Positions 1-6,442 of a DNA stretch of 13,499 nt are shown here, one piece after another; positions within the stretch are counted from its first letter, which is position 1, and each line of letters starts with the position of its first letter. Under the pieces are notes generated by a model. That model had not been told where the DNA came from, made no database searches, and saw only the letters and a program-made list of their open reading frames with translations. The translations under genes and the position numbers were made by a program. Location: assembly GCA_029007575.1 (NCBI GenBank), contig JAQXIB010000022.1, positions 1 through 13,499 of the forward strand, read 5' to 3'. The stretch is from Clostridiales bacterium (GTDB lineage Bacteria; Bacillota; Clostridia; Oscillospirales; Ruminococcaceae).

Positions 1-15
1 GGGATTATCCCCTGC
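1..15 (+). repeat. 3' end of interspersed structured repeat (copy A)
   Basis: The first 15 bases, GGGATTATCCCCTGC, match exactly the right-hand end of the complete repeat copies that finish at 9656 and 10767. The rest of this copy lies outside the window. It ends one base before the AAAAGG ribosome site of mnmG, so the repeat directly abuts the gene. Identification rests on a short match, but the same sequence occurs at the same edge of other copies. Confidence 0.75.
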
Positions 16-30
16 AAAAGGATGATGATT

Positions 31-1317
31 ATGAGTTATGAAATGGAAACATATGATGTTGCGGTAGTCGGTGCCGGTCACGCAGGTTGTGAGGCGGCTC
101 TGGCGGCAGCACGTCTGGGATTGAAAACGGTATTATTTACCATTTCGCTGGACGGAATCGCCAATCTTCCCTGTAACCCCTCGATTGGCGGGACTGCCAA
201 AGGGCATCTGGTCAGAGAGGTGGATGCGCTGGGCGGAGAAATGGGACGCGCCGCCGACAAAACCTTTTTGCAAAGCCGTATCCTCAACAGAGGAAAAGGA
301 CCGGCAGTGCATAGCCTCCGCGTTCAGACCGATCGAGTAAAATATCATAATTTAATGAAAAAAGTGTTGGAGCAGCAGGAAAATCTTTGGATCAAACAGG
401 CCGAAATCACCGATATCCGCACGGATGAAAACAACCGCGTGACCGGAGTGGTGACCAAGCTGGGGGCAGTTTATCCGGTTTCGGCGGCGATCCTTTCCTG
501 CGGCACCTATCTGAACGGTCTGATCCATGTCGGAAGCGTTCATTACGAAAGCGGCCCCGACGGAACAACACCGGCAATAGGTTTAACACAGAATCTGGAA
601 CGGCTGGGGATCGAAATGCGGCGCTTCAAGACCGGTACGCCCTCCCGTGTGCATCGGCGCAGCATTGATTTTTCTCAACTGGAGGAACAGGACGGGGACG
701 AGGAAATTGTTCCTTTTTCCTTTGAAACGACCGAGGAACTGCACAATCAGGTGAAATGCCACATTGCCTACACCAACGCCGAAACACACCGCATTATTCG
801 GGAAAACTTGCATCGCTCTCCGCTGTATAGCGGCTTGATTGAGGGCGTAGGTCCCCGCTATTGCCCCAGTATTGAGGATAAGGTGGTGCGGTTTGCCGAT
901 AAAGAGCGTCATCAGCTCTTTATCGAGCCGATGGGACTGGATACCGACGAGATGTATTTGCAGGGGATGTCCTCCAGCCTGCCCGAAGATGTGCAGATTG
1001 CTTTTCTGCGCACCATCAAGGGTTTGGAACACGTGGAGATCATGCGTAACGCTTATGCGATCGAGTACGATTGCTGTAATCCGCAGCAGCTTCTGCCGAC
1101 GCTGGAATTTAAACAGGTAAAAGGGCTTTACGGAGCAGGGCAGTTTAACGGTACCTCCGGATATGAGGAGGCGGCGGCACAGGGCTTGGTGGCCGGTATC
1201 AATGCCGCCCTTGCGATCAAAGGAGAAGAACCGATGATTCTTGACCGCGCAAGCTCCTATATCGGGACCTTGATCGACGATATCGTGACAAAGGGCTGTC
1301 CGATCCTTACCGGATGA
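31..1317 (+). CDS. mnmG: tRNA uridine-5-carboxymethylaminomethyl modification enzyme MnmG (GidA), N-terminal part, frameshifted
   Basis: MnmG works with MnmE to install carboxymethylaminomethyl at the wobble uridine (U34) of certain tRNAs, using FAD, NADH and methylene-THF. The FAD-binding glycine motif GAGHAG is at residues 14-19. Family blocks GGTAKGHLVREVDALGGEMG, LNRGKGPAVHSLR, SCGTYLNG and RYCPSIEDK follow in order. The frame ends at 1315-1317 just after VTKG, inside the conserved block that normally reads VTKG-x-x-E/D-PYRM-TSR-EYRL. The rest continues in another frame from 1314. ATG 31 is preferred over ATG 22, 25 or 43 because AAAAGG (16-21) lies 9 bases upstream of it. Together the two parts total about 630 residues, the normal MnmG length. 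A single missing base near 1300 explains the split: a true mutation, or a sequencing or assembly error. Confidence 0.93.
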   Translation: MSYEMETYDVAVVGAGHAGCEAALAAARLGLKTVLFTISLDGIANLPCNPSIGGTAKGHLVREVDALGGEMGRAADKTFLQSRILNRGKGPAVHSLRVQTDRVKYHNLMKKVLEQQENLWIKQAEITDIRTDENNRVTGVVTKLGAVYPVSAAILSCGTYLNGLIHVGSVHYESGPDGTTPAIGLTQNLERLGIEMRRFKTGTPSRVHRRSIDFSQLEEQDGDEEIVPFSFETTEELHNQVKCHIAYTNAETHRIIRENLHRSPLYSGLIEGVGPRYCPSIEDKVVRFADKERHQLFIEPMGLDTDEMYLQGMSSSLPEDVQIAFLRTIKGLEHVEIMRNAYAIEYDCCNPQQLLPTLEFKQVKGLYGAGQFNGTSGYEEAAAQGLVAGINAALAIKGEEPMILDRASSYIGTLIDDIVTKGCPILTG

Positions 1318-1931
1318 TGACCTCCCGCAGCGAATATCGGCTGATCCTCCGGCAGGACAACGCCGACCAGCGCCTGACGCCGATCGGCAGAAAGATCGGC
1401 TTGATTTCAGATGCGCGCTGGGAGCATTTGCAGGAAAAGCTGGCGTTGATCGAAAAAGAGAAAAAGCGGCTGGAAAAAGTGACCATCAAGCCGTCGACGG
1501 AACTCAACAAGGTGCTTGTTTCACGTGAAACATCCGAACTGACGACCGGCATCAAGGGGATTGACCTTCTGCGGCGGCCGCAGGTTTCCTATGAGGATTT
1601 TGCTCCTTTCGATCCGGAACGTCCCGACCTGCCTAAAGAAGTGAAGGAGCAGGTCGAGGTGGAGATCAAATATGAGGGGTACATTAAGCGGCAGCTTTCT
1701 CAGGTTGCCGAGATGCGCCGGCTGGAACAAAAGCAGCTTCCGAAAGAAACGGATTATACCGCCATCACCGGACTGCGGCTGGAGGCGCGGGAAAAGCTGG
1801 AGAAGATACGTCCTATCTCGATTGGGCAGGCATCCCGGATTTCGGGAGTCAGCCCGGCGGATATTTCGGTGTTGCTGATTTGGCTGGAGCAGTCTGCCCG
1901 CCGGAAGAAAGAAAGCGAACAGGCTGAATAA
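1314..1931 (+). CDS. mnmG: MnmG (GidA), C-terminal part in a shifted frame
   Basis: This frame carries the C-terminal third of MnmG, the helical region that contacts tRNA and MnmE. It begins exactly where the upstream frame loses the family sequence, with MTSRSEYRLILRQDNADQRL, and ends with the conserved GQASRISGVSPADISVLLIWLE block. The ATGATGA overlap with the upstream stop could allow coupled restart, but no ribosome site precedes it, so independent translation is doubtful. Reading the DNA as GGC TGT CC- GAT CCT TAC CGG ATG restores a typical GC-x-DPYRMM junction, which points to one deleted base after TGT. No X-XXY-YYZ slippery heptamer is visible at the join. A perfect parS lies at 1517-1532 and is read as VSRET. 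Confidence 0.92.
   Translation: MMTSRSEYRLILRQDNADQRLTPIGRKIGLISDARWEHLQEKLALIEKEKKRLEKVTIKPSTELNKVLVSRETSELTTGIKGIDLLRRPQVSYEDFAPFDPERPDLPKEVKEQVEVEIKYEGYIKRQLSQVAEMRRLEQKQLPKETDYTAITGLRLEAREKLEKIRPISIGQASRISGVSPADISVLLIWLEQSARRKKESEQAE
1517..1532. promoter_or_regulatory. parS: parS centromere site 1 (ParB/Spo0J binding), inside mnmG
   Basis: The perfect 16-bp palindrome TGTTTCACGTGAAACA fits the Bacillus parS consensus TGTTNCACGTGAAACA. Such sites are the loading points for ParB (Spo0J), encoded at 5352-6209, from which it spreads and recruits SMC. It lies within coding sequence, as some parS sites do in other Firmicutes. Confidence 0.93.
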
Positions 1932-1954
1932 AGAAGATAAAAGGGGAATTGCCG

Positions 1955-2662
1955 ATGACCGAATTTCTTAAAAAAGCCGCACAGGCAGAGGGTTTCCTGC
2001 TGTCAGACCAACAGCTTGCCGCATTTGAGCGGTATGCGGAGCTGTTGGTGGAATGGAATCAGAAAATAAATCTGACGGCGATTACCGAGCCGGAAGAGAT
2101 CGCGGTAAAGCATTTTGTGGACAGTTTGATGCTGTTGAAATATATCGATCTTCCCGAAAATGGAAGCCTGATCGACGTCGGAACCGGCGCCGGCTTTCCG
2201 GGAATCCCGATTAAGATTTACTCTCCTTCAGTACAGGTGACTCTGCTCGATGCCTTAAACAAGAGGATCAACTTTCTGGATGCTGTGTCCAAGGAGTTGG
2301 GGCAGGAAAACCGATGCCTGCACTTGCGTGCCGAGGAGGGCGGAAGAAAGCCGGAACTTCGGGAGCAATTTGATGTTGCGACGGCGAGGGCGGTTGCGTC
2401 GATGACAGCTCTTGCGGAATACTGCCTGCCCTATGTCAAAGTAGGAGGCGTTTTTGCTGCACTGAAAGGGTTTGAGATCGAATCGGAGCTGGAGGAAGCA
2501 AAACCTGCGATCAAGCTGTTGGGCGGCAAAATTGAACGGGTGGAGCAATATACACTGGCGGGAGAGTTAAAAAGATCGGTGGTTGTCATCAAAAAGATAT
2601 CGCAAAGTTCGACAAAATATCCCCGCAGTTCGGCAAAAATCGCGAAAAATCCTTTAAAATAG
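1955..2662 (+). CDS. rsmG: 16S rRNA (guanine-N7)-methyltransferase RsmG (GidB)
   Basis: RsmG uses S-adenosylmethionine to methylate N7 of a conserved guanine in the 530 loop of 16S rRNA (G527 in E. coli). The SAM-binding motif DVGTGAGFPGIP is at residues 74-85. N-terminal WNQKINLTAI (about residues 34-43), the FDVATARAVA block and the C-terminal KYPR element are typical of the family. Length is 235 residues, the usual size. A TTG at 1949 is also open, but AAGGGG at 1941-1946 sits 8 bases from ATG 1955, so ATG is the better start. It follows mnmG by 23 bp, so the two are probably cotranscribed, and a strong terminator follows at 2667-2702. Confidence 0.96.
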   Translation: MTEFLKKAAQAEGFLLSDQQLAAFERYAELLVEWNQKINLTAITEPEEIAVKHFVDSLMLLKYIDLPENGSLIDVGTGAGFPGIPIKIYSPSVQVTLLDALNKRINFLDAVSKELGQENRCLHLRAEEGGRKPELREQFDVATARAVASMTALAEYCLPYVKVGGVFAALKGFEIESELEEAKPAIKLLGGKIERVEQYTLAGELKRSVVVIKKISQSSTKYPRSSAKIAKNPLK

Positions 2663-2666
2663 TCTG

Positions 2667-2702
2667 AAACACCCTGCGTTACGTCGAACGCAGGGTGTTT
2701 TT
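2667..2702 (+). terminator. Rho-independent terminator after rsmG
   Basis: A 14-bp perfect stem (AAACACCCTGCGTT at 2667-2680 paired with 2687-2700, loop ACGTCG) ends in a T run at 2698-2702. It starts 5 bases after the rsmG stop and separates the mnmG-rsmG unit from noc. Confidence 0.93.
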
Positions 2703-2804
2703 GTCGAACGAAAATGCTGGAAATATTTTACAAGCTGTGTTAAGATAAAGGCAGATGAAAAAATTGGTCAAGCTGTTAAAACGGGTGAAAGGAATGGATA
2801 AATT

Positions 2805-3605
2805 ATGGTTACGATATTCGGCAAGGAAAAACAGATTAACAAAGTGATCTCAATCAACATCAATGAAATATTGCCCAATCCCAATCAGCCGCGGACCGAA
2901 TTTAATGAACAGGAATTGCAGCAGTTGTCCGACAGTATTCGGATAAACGGATTGTTGCAGCCCTTGACTGTTCGGAAAAACATTTATAACAAATATGAGC
3001 TGATCTCGGGGGAGAGACGGTTAAGAGCTTCCAAGCTGGCAGGGCTGACCGAGATTCCTGCCATAGTAGTGGATACGGATGAGCGCCAATCAGCGATTTT
3101 TGCTTTGATCGAAAACATACAGCGTGCCGATCTGAATTTTTTTGAGGAAGCACTTGCCATCAAAAACCTAATTTCGGAGTGGAATATTACCCAAGAGGAA
3201 GCCTCGGAACGATTGGGAAAGGCACAGTCTACCCTTGCCAACAAGCTGCGGCTGCTGAAGCTGAACGACGAGGAGCAGCAGATGATTTTGCAAAACGGCC
3301 TAACAGAACGTCATGCGCGGGCGCTTTTAAAGATCAATGATGAGGAAAAGCGTTCGCAGGCGTTAATACATATTATTGAAAAGAAGATGAATGTCATACA
3401 AGCTGAGACTTATATTGAACAGCTTCTTTCCGCGCCGAAGCCGGAGAAAAAACGGATATTGATCATCAAGGATGTGCGTTTGTTTATCAACACCATCAAC
3501 AAGGCATTAGACACCATGAAAAGGGCCGGTATCCAAGCGGAAACGCAAAAAAAGCAGAACGACGAATTTATCGAATATGTTGTTCGAATCCCGATCAAAA
3601 GTTAA
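2805..3605 (+). CDS. noc: Nucleoid occlusion protein Noc (ParB paralogue)
   Basis: Noc is a ParB-family CTP-dependent DNA clamp that blocks Z-ring assembly over the chromosome. The CTP-binding motif GERRLRAS is at residues 69-76 and ENIQRADLNFFEEA at 103-116. The helix-turn-helix region ITQEEASERLGKAQSTLANK spans about 128-147. The C-terminal block DVRLFINTINKALDTMKRAG (about residues 223-242) followed by IEYVVRIP is characteristic of Noc rather than Spo0J. Position between rsmG and soj matches the Bacillus order. An in-frame TAA at 2799 rules out a longer N-terminus. The ribosome site AAAGG at 2788-2792 is 12 bases away, a little far. The N-terminal membrane-targeting segment is short (MVTIFGKEK). 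I did not find the Bacillus Noc site ATTTCCCGGGAAAT in the window. A divergent Spo0J duplicate is the alternative. Confidence 0.88.
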   Translation: MVTIFGKEKQINKVISININEILPNPNQPRTEFNEQELQQLSDSIRINGLLQPLTVRKNIYNKYELISGERRLRASKLAGLTEIPAIVVDTDERQSAIFALIENIQRADLNFFEEALAIKNLISEWNITQEEASERLGKAQSTLANKLRLLKLNDEEQQMILQNGLTERHARALLKINDEEKRSQALIHIIEKKMNVIQAETYIEQLLSAPKPEKKRILIIKDVRLFINTINKALDTMKRAGIQAETQKKQNDEFIEYVVRIPIKS

Positions 3606-3726
3606 ATCTCCATCGATATGGAAACGTGAAAGAGCGTTTAGCGATTCGTTTGGATTGCAGACCTTTCAGAATACCGGTATTTTCCTTTTTTTATAAAGGT
3701 AAAATATAAATGTCCTTCCCCTCATG

Positions 3727-3760
3727 GCCGCTGCACTTTTTTGCAGCGGCTTTTCTTTCT
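3727..3760 (+). terminator. Rho-independent terminator after noc
   Basis: GCCGCTGCA at 3727-3735 pairs perfectly with TGCAGCGGC at 3742-3750 across a 6-base loop. The tail TTTTCTTTCT runs 3751-3760. It lies about 120 bp after the noc stop and just before two parS-like sites. The 3606-3726 stretch before it holds nothing I can assign. Confidence 0.9.
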
Positions 3761-3765
3761 TTGAT

Positions 3766-3781
3766 TGTTTCACGTGAAACA
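3766..3781. promoter_or_regulatory. parS: parS centromere site 2, between noc and soj
   Basis: A second perfect copy of TGTTTCACGTGAAACA, identical to the site at 1517-1532. It is non-coding and lies directly after the noc terminator, about 0.8 kb before the soj-spo0J operon that encodes the proteins acting on it. Confidence 0.93.
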
Positions 3782-3827
3782 TTTGATGGCTGTTTCAACA
3801 ACATACTCTTTGAGAACTTTCACCGAA

Positions 3828-3843
3828 TGTTTCATGTGAAACA
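3828..3843. promoter_or_regulatory. parS: parS-like site 3, one base off consensus, in a longer palindrome
   Basis: TGTTTCATGTGAAACA differs from the perfect sites at one central base (C to T). It is embedded in a 26-bp palindrome (3823-3848, outer arms CCGAA/TTCGG), which as RNA gives an 11-bp stem with an ATGT loop followed by five T residues (3849-3853). It may therefore be a weakened ParB site, a terminator, or both. The central CACGTG core is broken, so binding is uncertain. Confidence 0.6.
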
Positions 3844-3913
3844 TTCGGTTTTTACATCATATGATTGCGAAAACAATGAGATGAGATTTTTTTCAAAAAA
3901 ACGCGGTTTTGGC

Positions 3914-3941
3914 TTGAAATATACGGAAAATATGTTATAAT
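3914..3941 (+). promoter_or_regulatory. Extended -10 sigma-A-type promoter for the soj leader
   Basis: TTGAAA at 3914-3919, a 16-base spacer, then TATAAT at 3936-3941 preceded by TG (TGTTATAAT, an extended -10). The predicted start near 3948 is only a few bases before the first of a long series of hairpins. It points towards soj, 594 bp away. Confidence 0.75.
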
Positions 3942-3947
3942 AAAAAG

Positions 3948-4497
3948 TAAGCAGATGCTACGCATCTGCGCGCCGCATATTATGCGGCTGACGGTGCAAA
4001 GCACCGTAACTTTTATATTGCAACAATAAATTGTGCTGCGTTGCAGCACTTCCGCCGATGGCGGACATCAAAACAAAGTTTTGATGAATTTAAGTTATAA
4101 TAATCTTAAAGCACGTTGCGCTTTAAGATTTTCATTGATTTCAATTTAAGTGGGCTTTGCGCGGTTTCGGCTATGCCGAAATGCCGCCGATTCTTTTTGG
4201 CGGCAAGAGCAACAGCCAAGCGCCGTGTGCGCCAAGCACACAAAACGGCGCTAATGCTCTGCTTCGCTGCGCCAGTAGTATGTGTTTGAATAAAAAGCAG
4301 GTTGCGCTTTCAGGTTATGGAAACACTTTTAGAAAGTGTTGCGGCATATTAGAATACAGACAATATTTATATAGATGTCAAATTTATTTGCGCATGAATA
4401 AAGGAAAATTTTTCGTTGCAAAGGCTGCACGAAATAAAAATAATCTTCGGAAACAATCTGGCTTAGGGCCTGTTCCATTACGGGTCCTGAATTTTTT
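3948..4497 (+). ncRNA. Candidate structured RNA / long attenuator-type leader upstream of soj
   Basis: This stretch between the promoter at 3914-3941 and a terminator ending at 4497 is full of self-complementary segments with tiny loops. Examples are 3951-3969 (GCAGATGC-TAC-GCATCTGC), 3972-3988, 3991-4007, 4033-4049, 4051-4065, 4067-4085, 4102-4130 (11-bp stem) and 4322-4340. Positions 4153-4217 form a three-way junction: outer stem GGCT+TTGC with GCAA+AGCC and one bulged C at 4213, inner hairpins 4165-4181 and 4183-4204. A hairpin at 4220-4251 follows. The junction resembles that of the interspersed repeat in this window. A 117-residue open frame over 4157-4510 shows no protein-family signal and overlaps these stems. 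The region could be an independent ncRNA, a regulated leader for soj, or a copy of another repeat family. Confidence 0.45.
4465..4497 (+). terminator. Intrinsic terminator within the soj leader
   Basis: AGGGCCTG at 4465-4472 pairs with CGGGTCCT at 4481-4488 (8 bp, two G-U pairs, 8-base loop). GAATTTTTT follows at 4489-4497. It ends 28 bases before the soj ribosome site. No strong promoter lies between it and soj, so soj transcription from the 3914-3941 promoter would have to read through it. Confidence 0.6.
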
Positions 4498-4541
4498 GTC
4501 GCTTTTATAGGATTTGTTCCGGAATAAAAGGAGGTTTCGCG

Positions 4542-5306
4542 TTGAGCAAGGTCATCTCAATCGCCAATCAAAAGGGCGGTGTCGGAAAAACAACATCCGC
4601 GGTCAATATTGCGGCGGCGTTGGGCCAGCAAAAGAAAAAAGTTTTGCTGATCGATCTCGATCCGCAGGGGAATGCTACCAGTGGAATGGGACTCAACAAA
4701 CGAAATAACAAAAAGACGGTATATGACATCATTCTCCAGGATGAAAAAGCGGAAGATGTCATTATTTCCTCTGCCTATAAAAACGTGGATATGATTCCGG
4801 GCAGCATCATGCTGGCGGGAGGAGAGATCGAACTGGTCGACATGGAGGACCGTGTTTACCGCCTCAAGCTGGCATTGACCACAGTAAAAGAAAAATATGA
4901 CTTTATTCTGATCGATTGCCCGCCTTCTTTAGGACTGCTGACCTTGAATGCGCTGGCTGCCAGCCATTCTTTTATCATTCCGATTCAATGCGAATATTAT
5001 GCCCTCGAAGGCCTGTCGCAGTTGATGGAAACGGTGCGCAACGTGAAGCGGCTGTATAATTGCTGTTTAGAAATTGAAGGCGTATTGCTGACCATGTACG
5101 ATGGTCGGCTGAACCTGACCTTACAGGTAGTGGATGAAGTGAAAAAATACTTCCCGCAAAAGGTCTATAAAACAGTGGTGCCGAGAAACGTCCGGCTTTC
5201 GGAAGCACCCAGCTTCGGACAGCCGATCCAATATTATGACCGAGGCTCTAAAGGAACGAAGGCTTATAATGACCTCGCCAAAGAAATTATTAAGCAAAAT
5301 CGTTAA
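4542..5306 (+). CDS. soj: Chromosome-partitioning ATPase Soj (ParA)
   Basis: Soj/ParA is a deviant-Walker ATPase that dimerises on the nucleoid with ATP. With ParB it drives origin segregation and, in Bacillus, modulates DnaA. The deviant Walker A motif KGGVGKTT is at residues 11-18, the A' motif LLIDLDPQG at 35-43 and the Walker B-like ILIDCPP at 122-128. Length is 254 residues, normal for chromosomal ParA. The start is TTG at 4542, 7 bases after the strong AAAAGGAGG (4526-4534). Upstream is an unusually long hairpin-rich leader with a terminator. spo0J begins 45 bp after the stop, so the two form an operon. Confidence 0.96.
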   Translation: MSKVISIANQKGGVGKTTSAVNIAAALGQQKKKVLLIDLDPQGNATSGMGLNKRNNKKTVYDIILQDEKAEDVIISSAYKNVDMIPGSIMLAGGEIELVDMEDRVYRLKLALTTVKEKYDFILIDCPPSLGLLTLNALAASHSFIIPIQCEYYALEGLSQLMETVRNVKRLYNCCLEIEGVLLTMYDGRLNLTLQVVDEVKKYFPQKVYKTVVPRNVRLSEAPSFGQPIQYYDRGSKGTKAYNDLAKEIIKQNR

Positions 5307-5351
5307 AATCCATTCTCAGAGCAATCGAAATATAAGGAAGGGAATGATAGA

Positions 5352-6209
5352 ATGGCGAGAAAAAGCGGATTGGGAAAAGGGTTGGATGCCCTTTTTGTCG
5401 ATAACAGCACCGATCATACCAACGGAGTAGTGACCCTGCGCATCAGTGAAATTGAGCCGAATAAGAATCAGCCGCGGAAAGATTTCGACGAAAATGCGTT
5501 GGCACAACTGGCGGATTCTATTGCAGAACACGGAGTGCTTCAGCCGTTGCTGGTCCGGCCGATGACCAACGGCGGATATCAACTGGTTGCCGGAGAACGA
5601 CGCTGGAGAGCCAGCAAAATGGCAGGTTTGAGTGAAGTACCGGTCGTCGTACAGGAAATGACCGACACCGAGGCAATGGAAATCGGATTGATCGAGAATC
5701 TTCAGCGGGAGGATTTAAATCCGATTGAAGAAGCGCTCGGTTATCGGGAGCTGATCGATTCACACAATATGACCCAGGACATGGTGGCACAGCGGGTCGG
5801 AAAATCCAGACCGGTTGTTGCAAATGCGCTGCGTTTGCTCAACCTACCTGACAGCGTAGTGAAGCTGGTGCGCAGCGGAGACCTCTCCGCCGGTCACGCG
5901 CGTGCGCTATTGGCGATCGACGATCTCGAAGAACAGGAATCCATGGCGAAAAAGGCGGCGGACGGATTACTGACCGTACGTGATATTGAAAAGTACGGGA
6001 AAAAGAACAATCAGCCGGCTAAAACGGCAAAAACCGGAAAAACTACCTCAAAAGACAGCTTTTATGACGAGATGGAGATCGCGCTCAAGCAGGAATTAGG
6101 GAAAAAGGTCAAAATTACCATGAACGGCAACAAGGGCAAGCTGGAAATTGAGTTTTACAGCAAAGAGGAGCTCTCCGCGCTGGCAAATAGCCTCACTCGC
6201 CGATCATAA
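5352..6209 (+). CDS. spo0J: Chromosome-partitioning protein ParB (Spo0J)
   Basis: ParB binds parS, loads as a CTP-gated sliding clamp, stimulates the Soj ATPase and recruits SMC. The N-terminal KSGLGKGLDALF is the usual ParA-contact segment. The CTP-binding motif GERRWRAS is at residues 81-88 and ENLQREDLNPIEEA starts at 115. The helix-turn-helix region is at about 139-163. A lysine/threonine-rich linker precedes the C-terminal dimerisation domain (about residues 235-285). Length is 285 residues. AAGGAAGGG at 5335-5343 is well placed for ATG 5352. Two perfect parS sites and one near-match lie upstream in the window. Repeat copy B begins 9 bp after the stop. Confidence 0.96.
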   Translation: MARKSGLGKGLDALFVDNSTDHTNGVVTLRISEIEPNKNQPRKDFDENALAQLADSIAEHGVLQPLLVRPMTNGGYQLVAGERRWRASKMAGLSEVPVVVQEMTDTEAMEIGLIENLQREDLNPIEEALGYRELIDSHNMTQDMVAQRVGKSRPVVANALRLLNLPDSVVKLVRSGDLSAGHARALLAIDDLEEQESMAKKAADGLLTVRDIEKYGKKNNQPAKTAKTGKTTSKDSFYDEMEIALKQELGKKVKITMNGNKGKLEIEFYSKEELSALANSLTRRS

Positions 6210-6217
6210 GCAGGTAA

Positions 6218-6385
6218 GCAGGGGATAATCCCCTGCACCTTAGATCGCGGCAGGGAATAATTCCCTGCACCTTAGATCGCGACGAAGTAAGCAAAATAAT
6301 TAGGCTTTCTACTCGCGGAATAAGACTGGTATAAACGTGAGCGTTAAAGTGTAATTACTACATCAACTCGGTGCGCGAATTAGGG
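6218..6385 (+). repeat. Interspersed structured repeat copy B (internal deletion, duplicated left end)
   Basis: The left terminal unit occurs twice in tandem as 32-bp units (6218-6249 and 6250-6281). Each is a hairpin, GCAGGGGATAATCCCCTGC or GCAGGGAATAATTCCCTGC, followed by ACCTTAGATCGCG. The two hairpins differ by a compensated base pair. The left internal module follows to about 6340. The three-way junction and long hairpin present in other copies are missing. It resumes with GTGCGCGAATTAGGG (6371-6385) and loses the right-end palindrome. It fills most of the spo0J-serS gap; 6386-6442 holds only the serS ribosome site. Confidence 0.85.
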
Positions 6386-6442
6386 TTAGTATACCTGTGG
6401 AAAAATGTGAAAAATTATTTACAGAAGGGAACAATAGATTTT

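Noticed and set aside
583..1032. 149-residue reverse-strand open frame opposite mnmG
   Set aside because: It is a shadow frame. The forward strand carries clear MnmG motifs throughout.
2700..2804. Promoter for noc (TTGTCG, 17 bases, TATTTT)
   Set aside because: Both boxes match only 4 of 6 consensus bases, too weak to list as a feature.
4157..4510. 117-residue open frame in the noc-soj gap
   Set aside because: It overlaps the three-way junction, several hairpins and the terminator, has no ribosome site and shows no recognisable domain.
6371..6442. Longer SerRS start at GTG 6371
   Set aside because: The extra 24 codons begin in repeat copy B, while the family N-terminus MLDIK starts at 6443.
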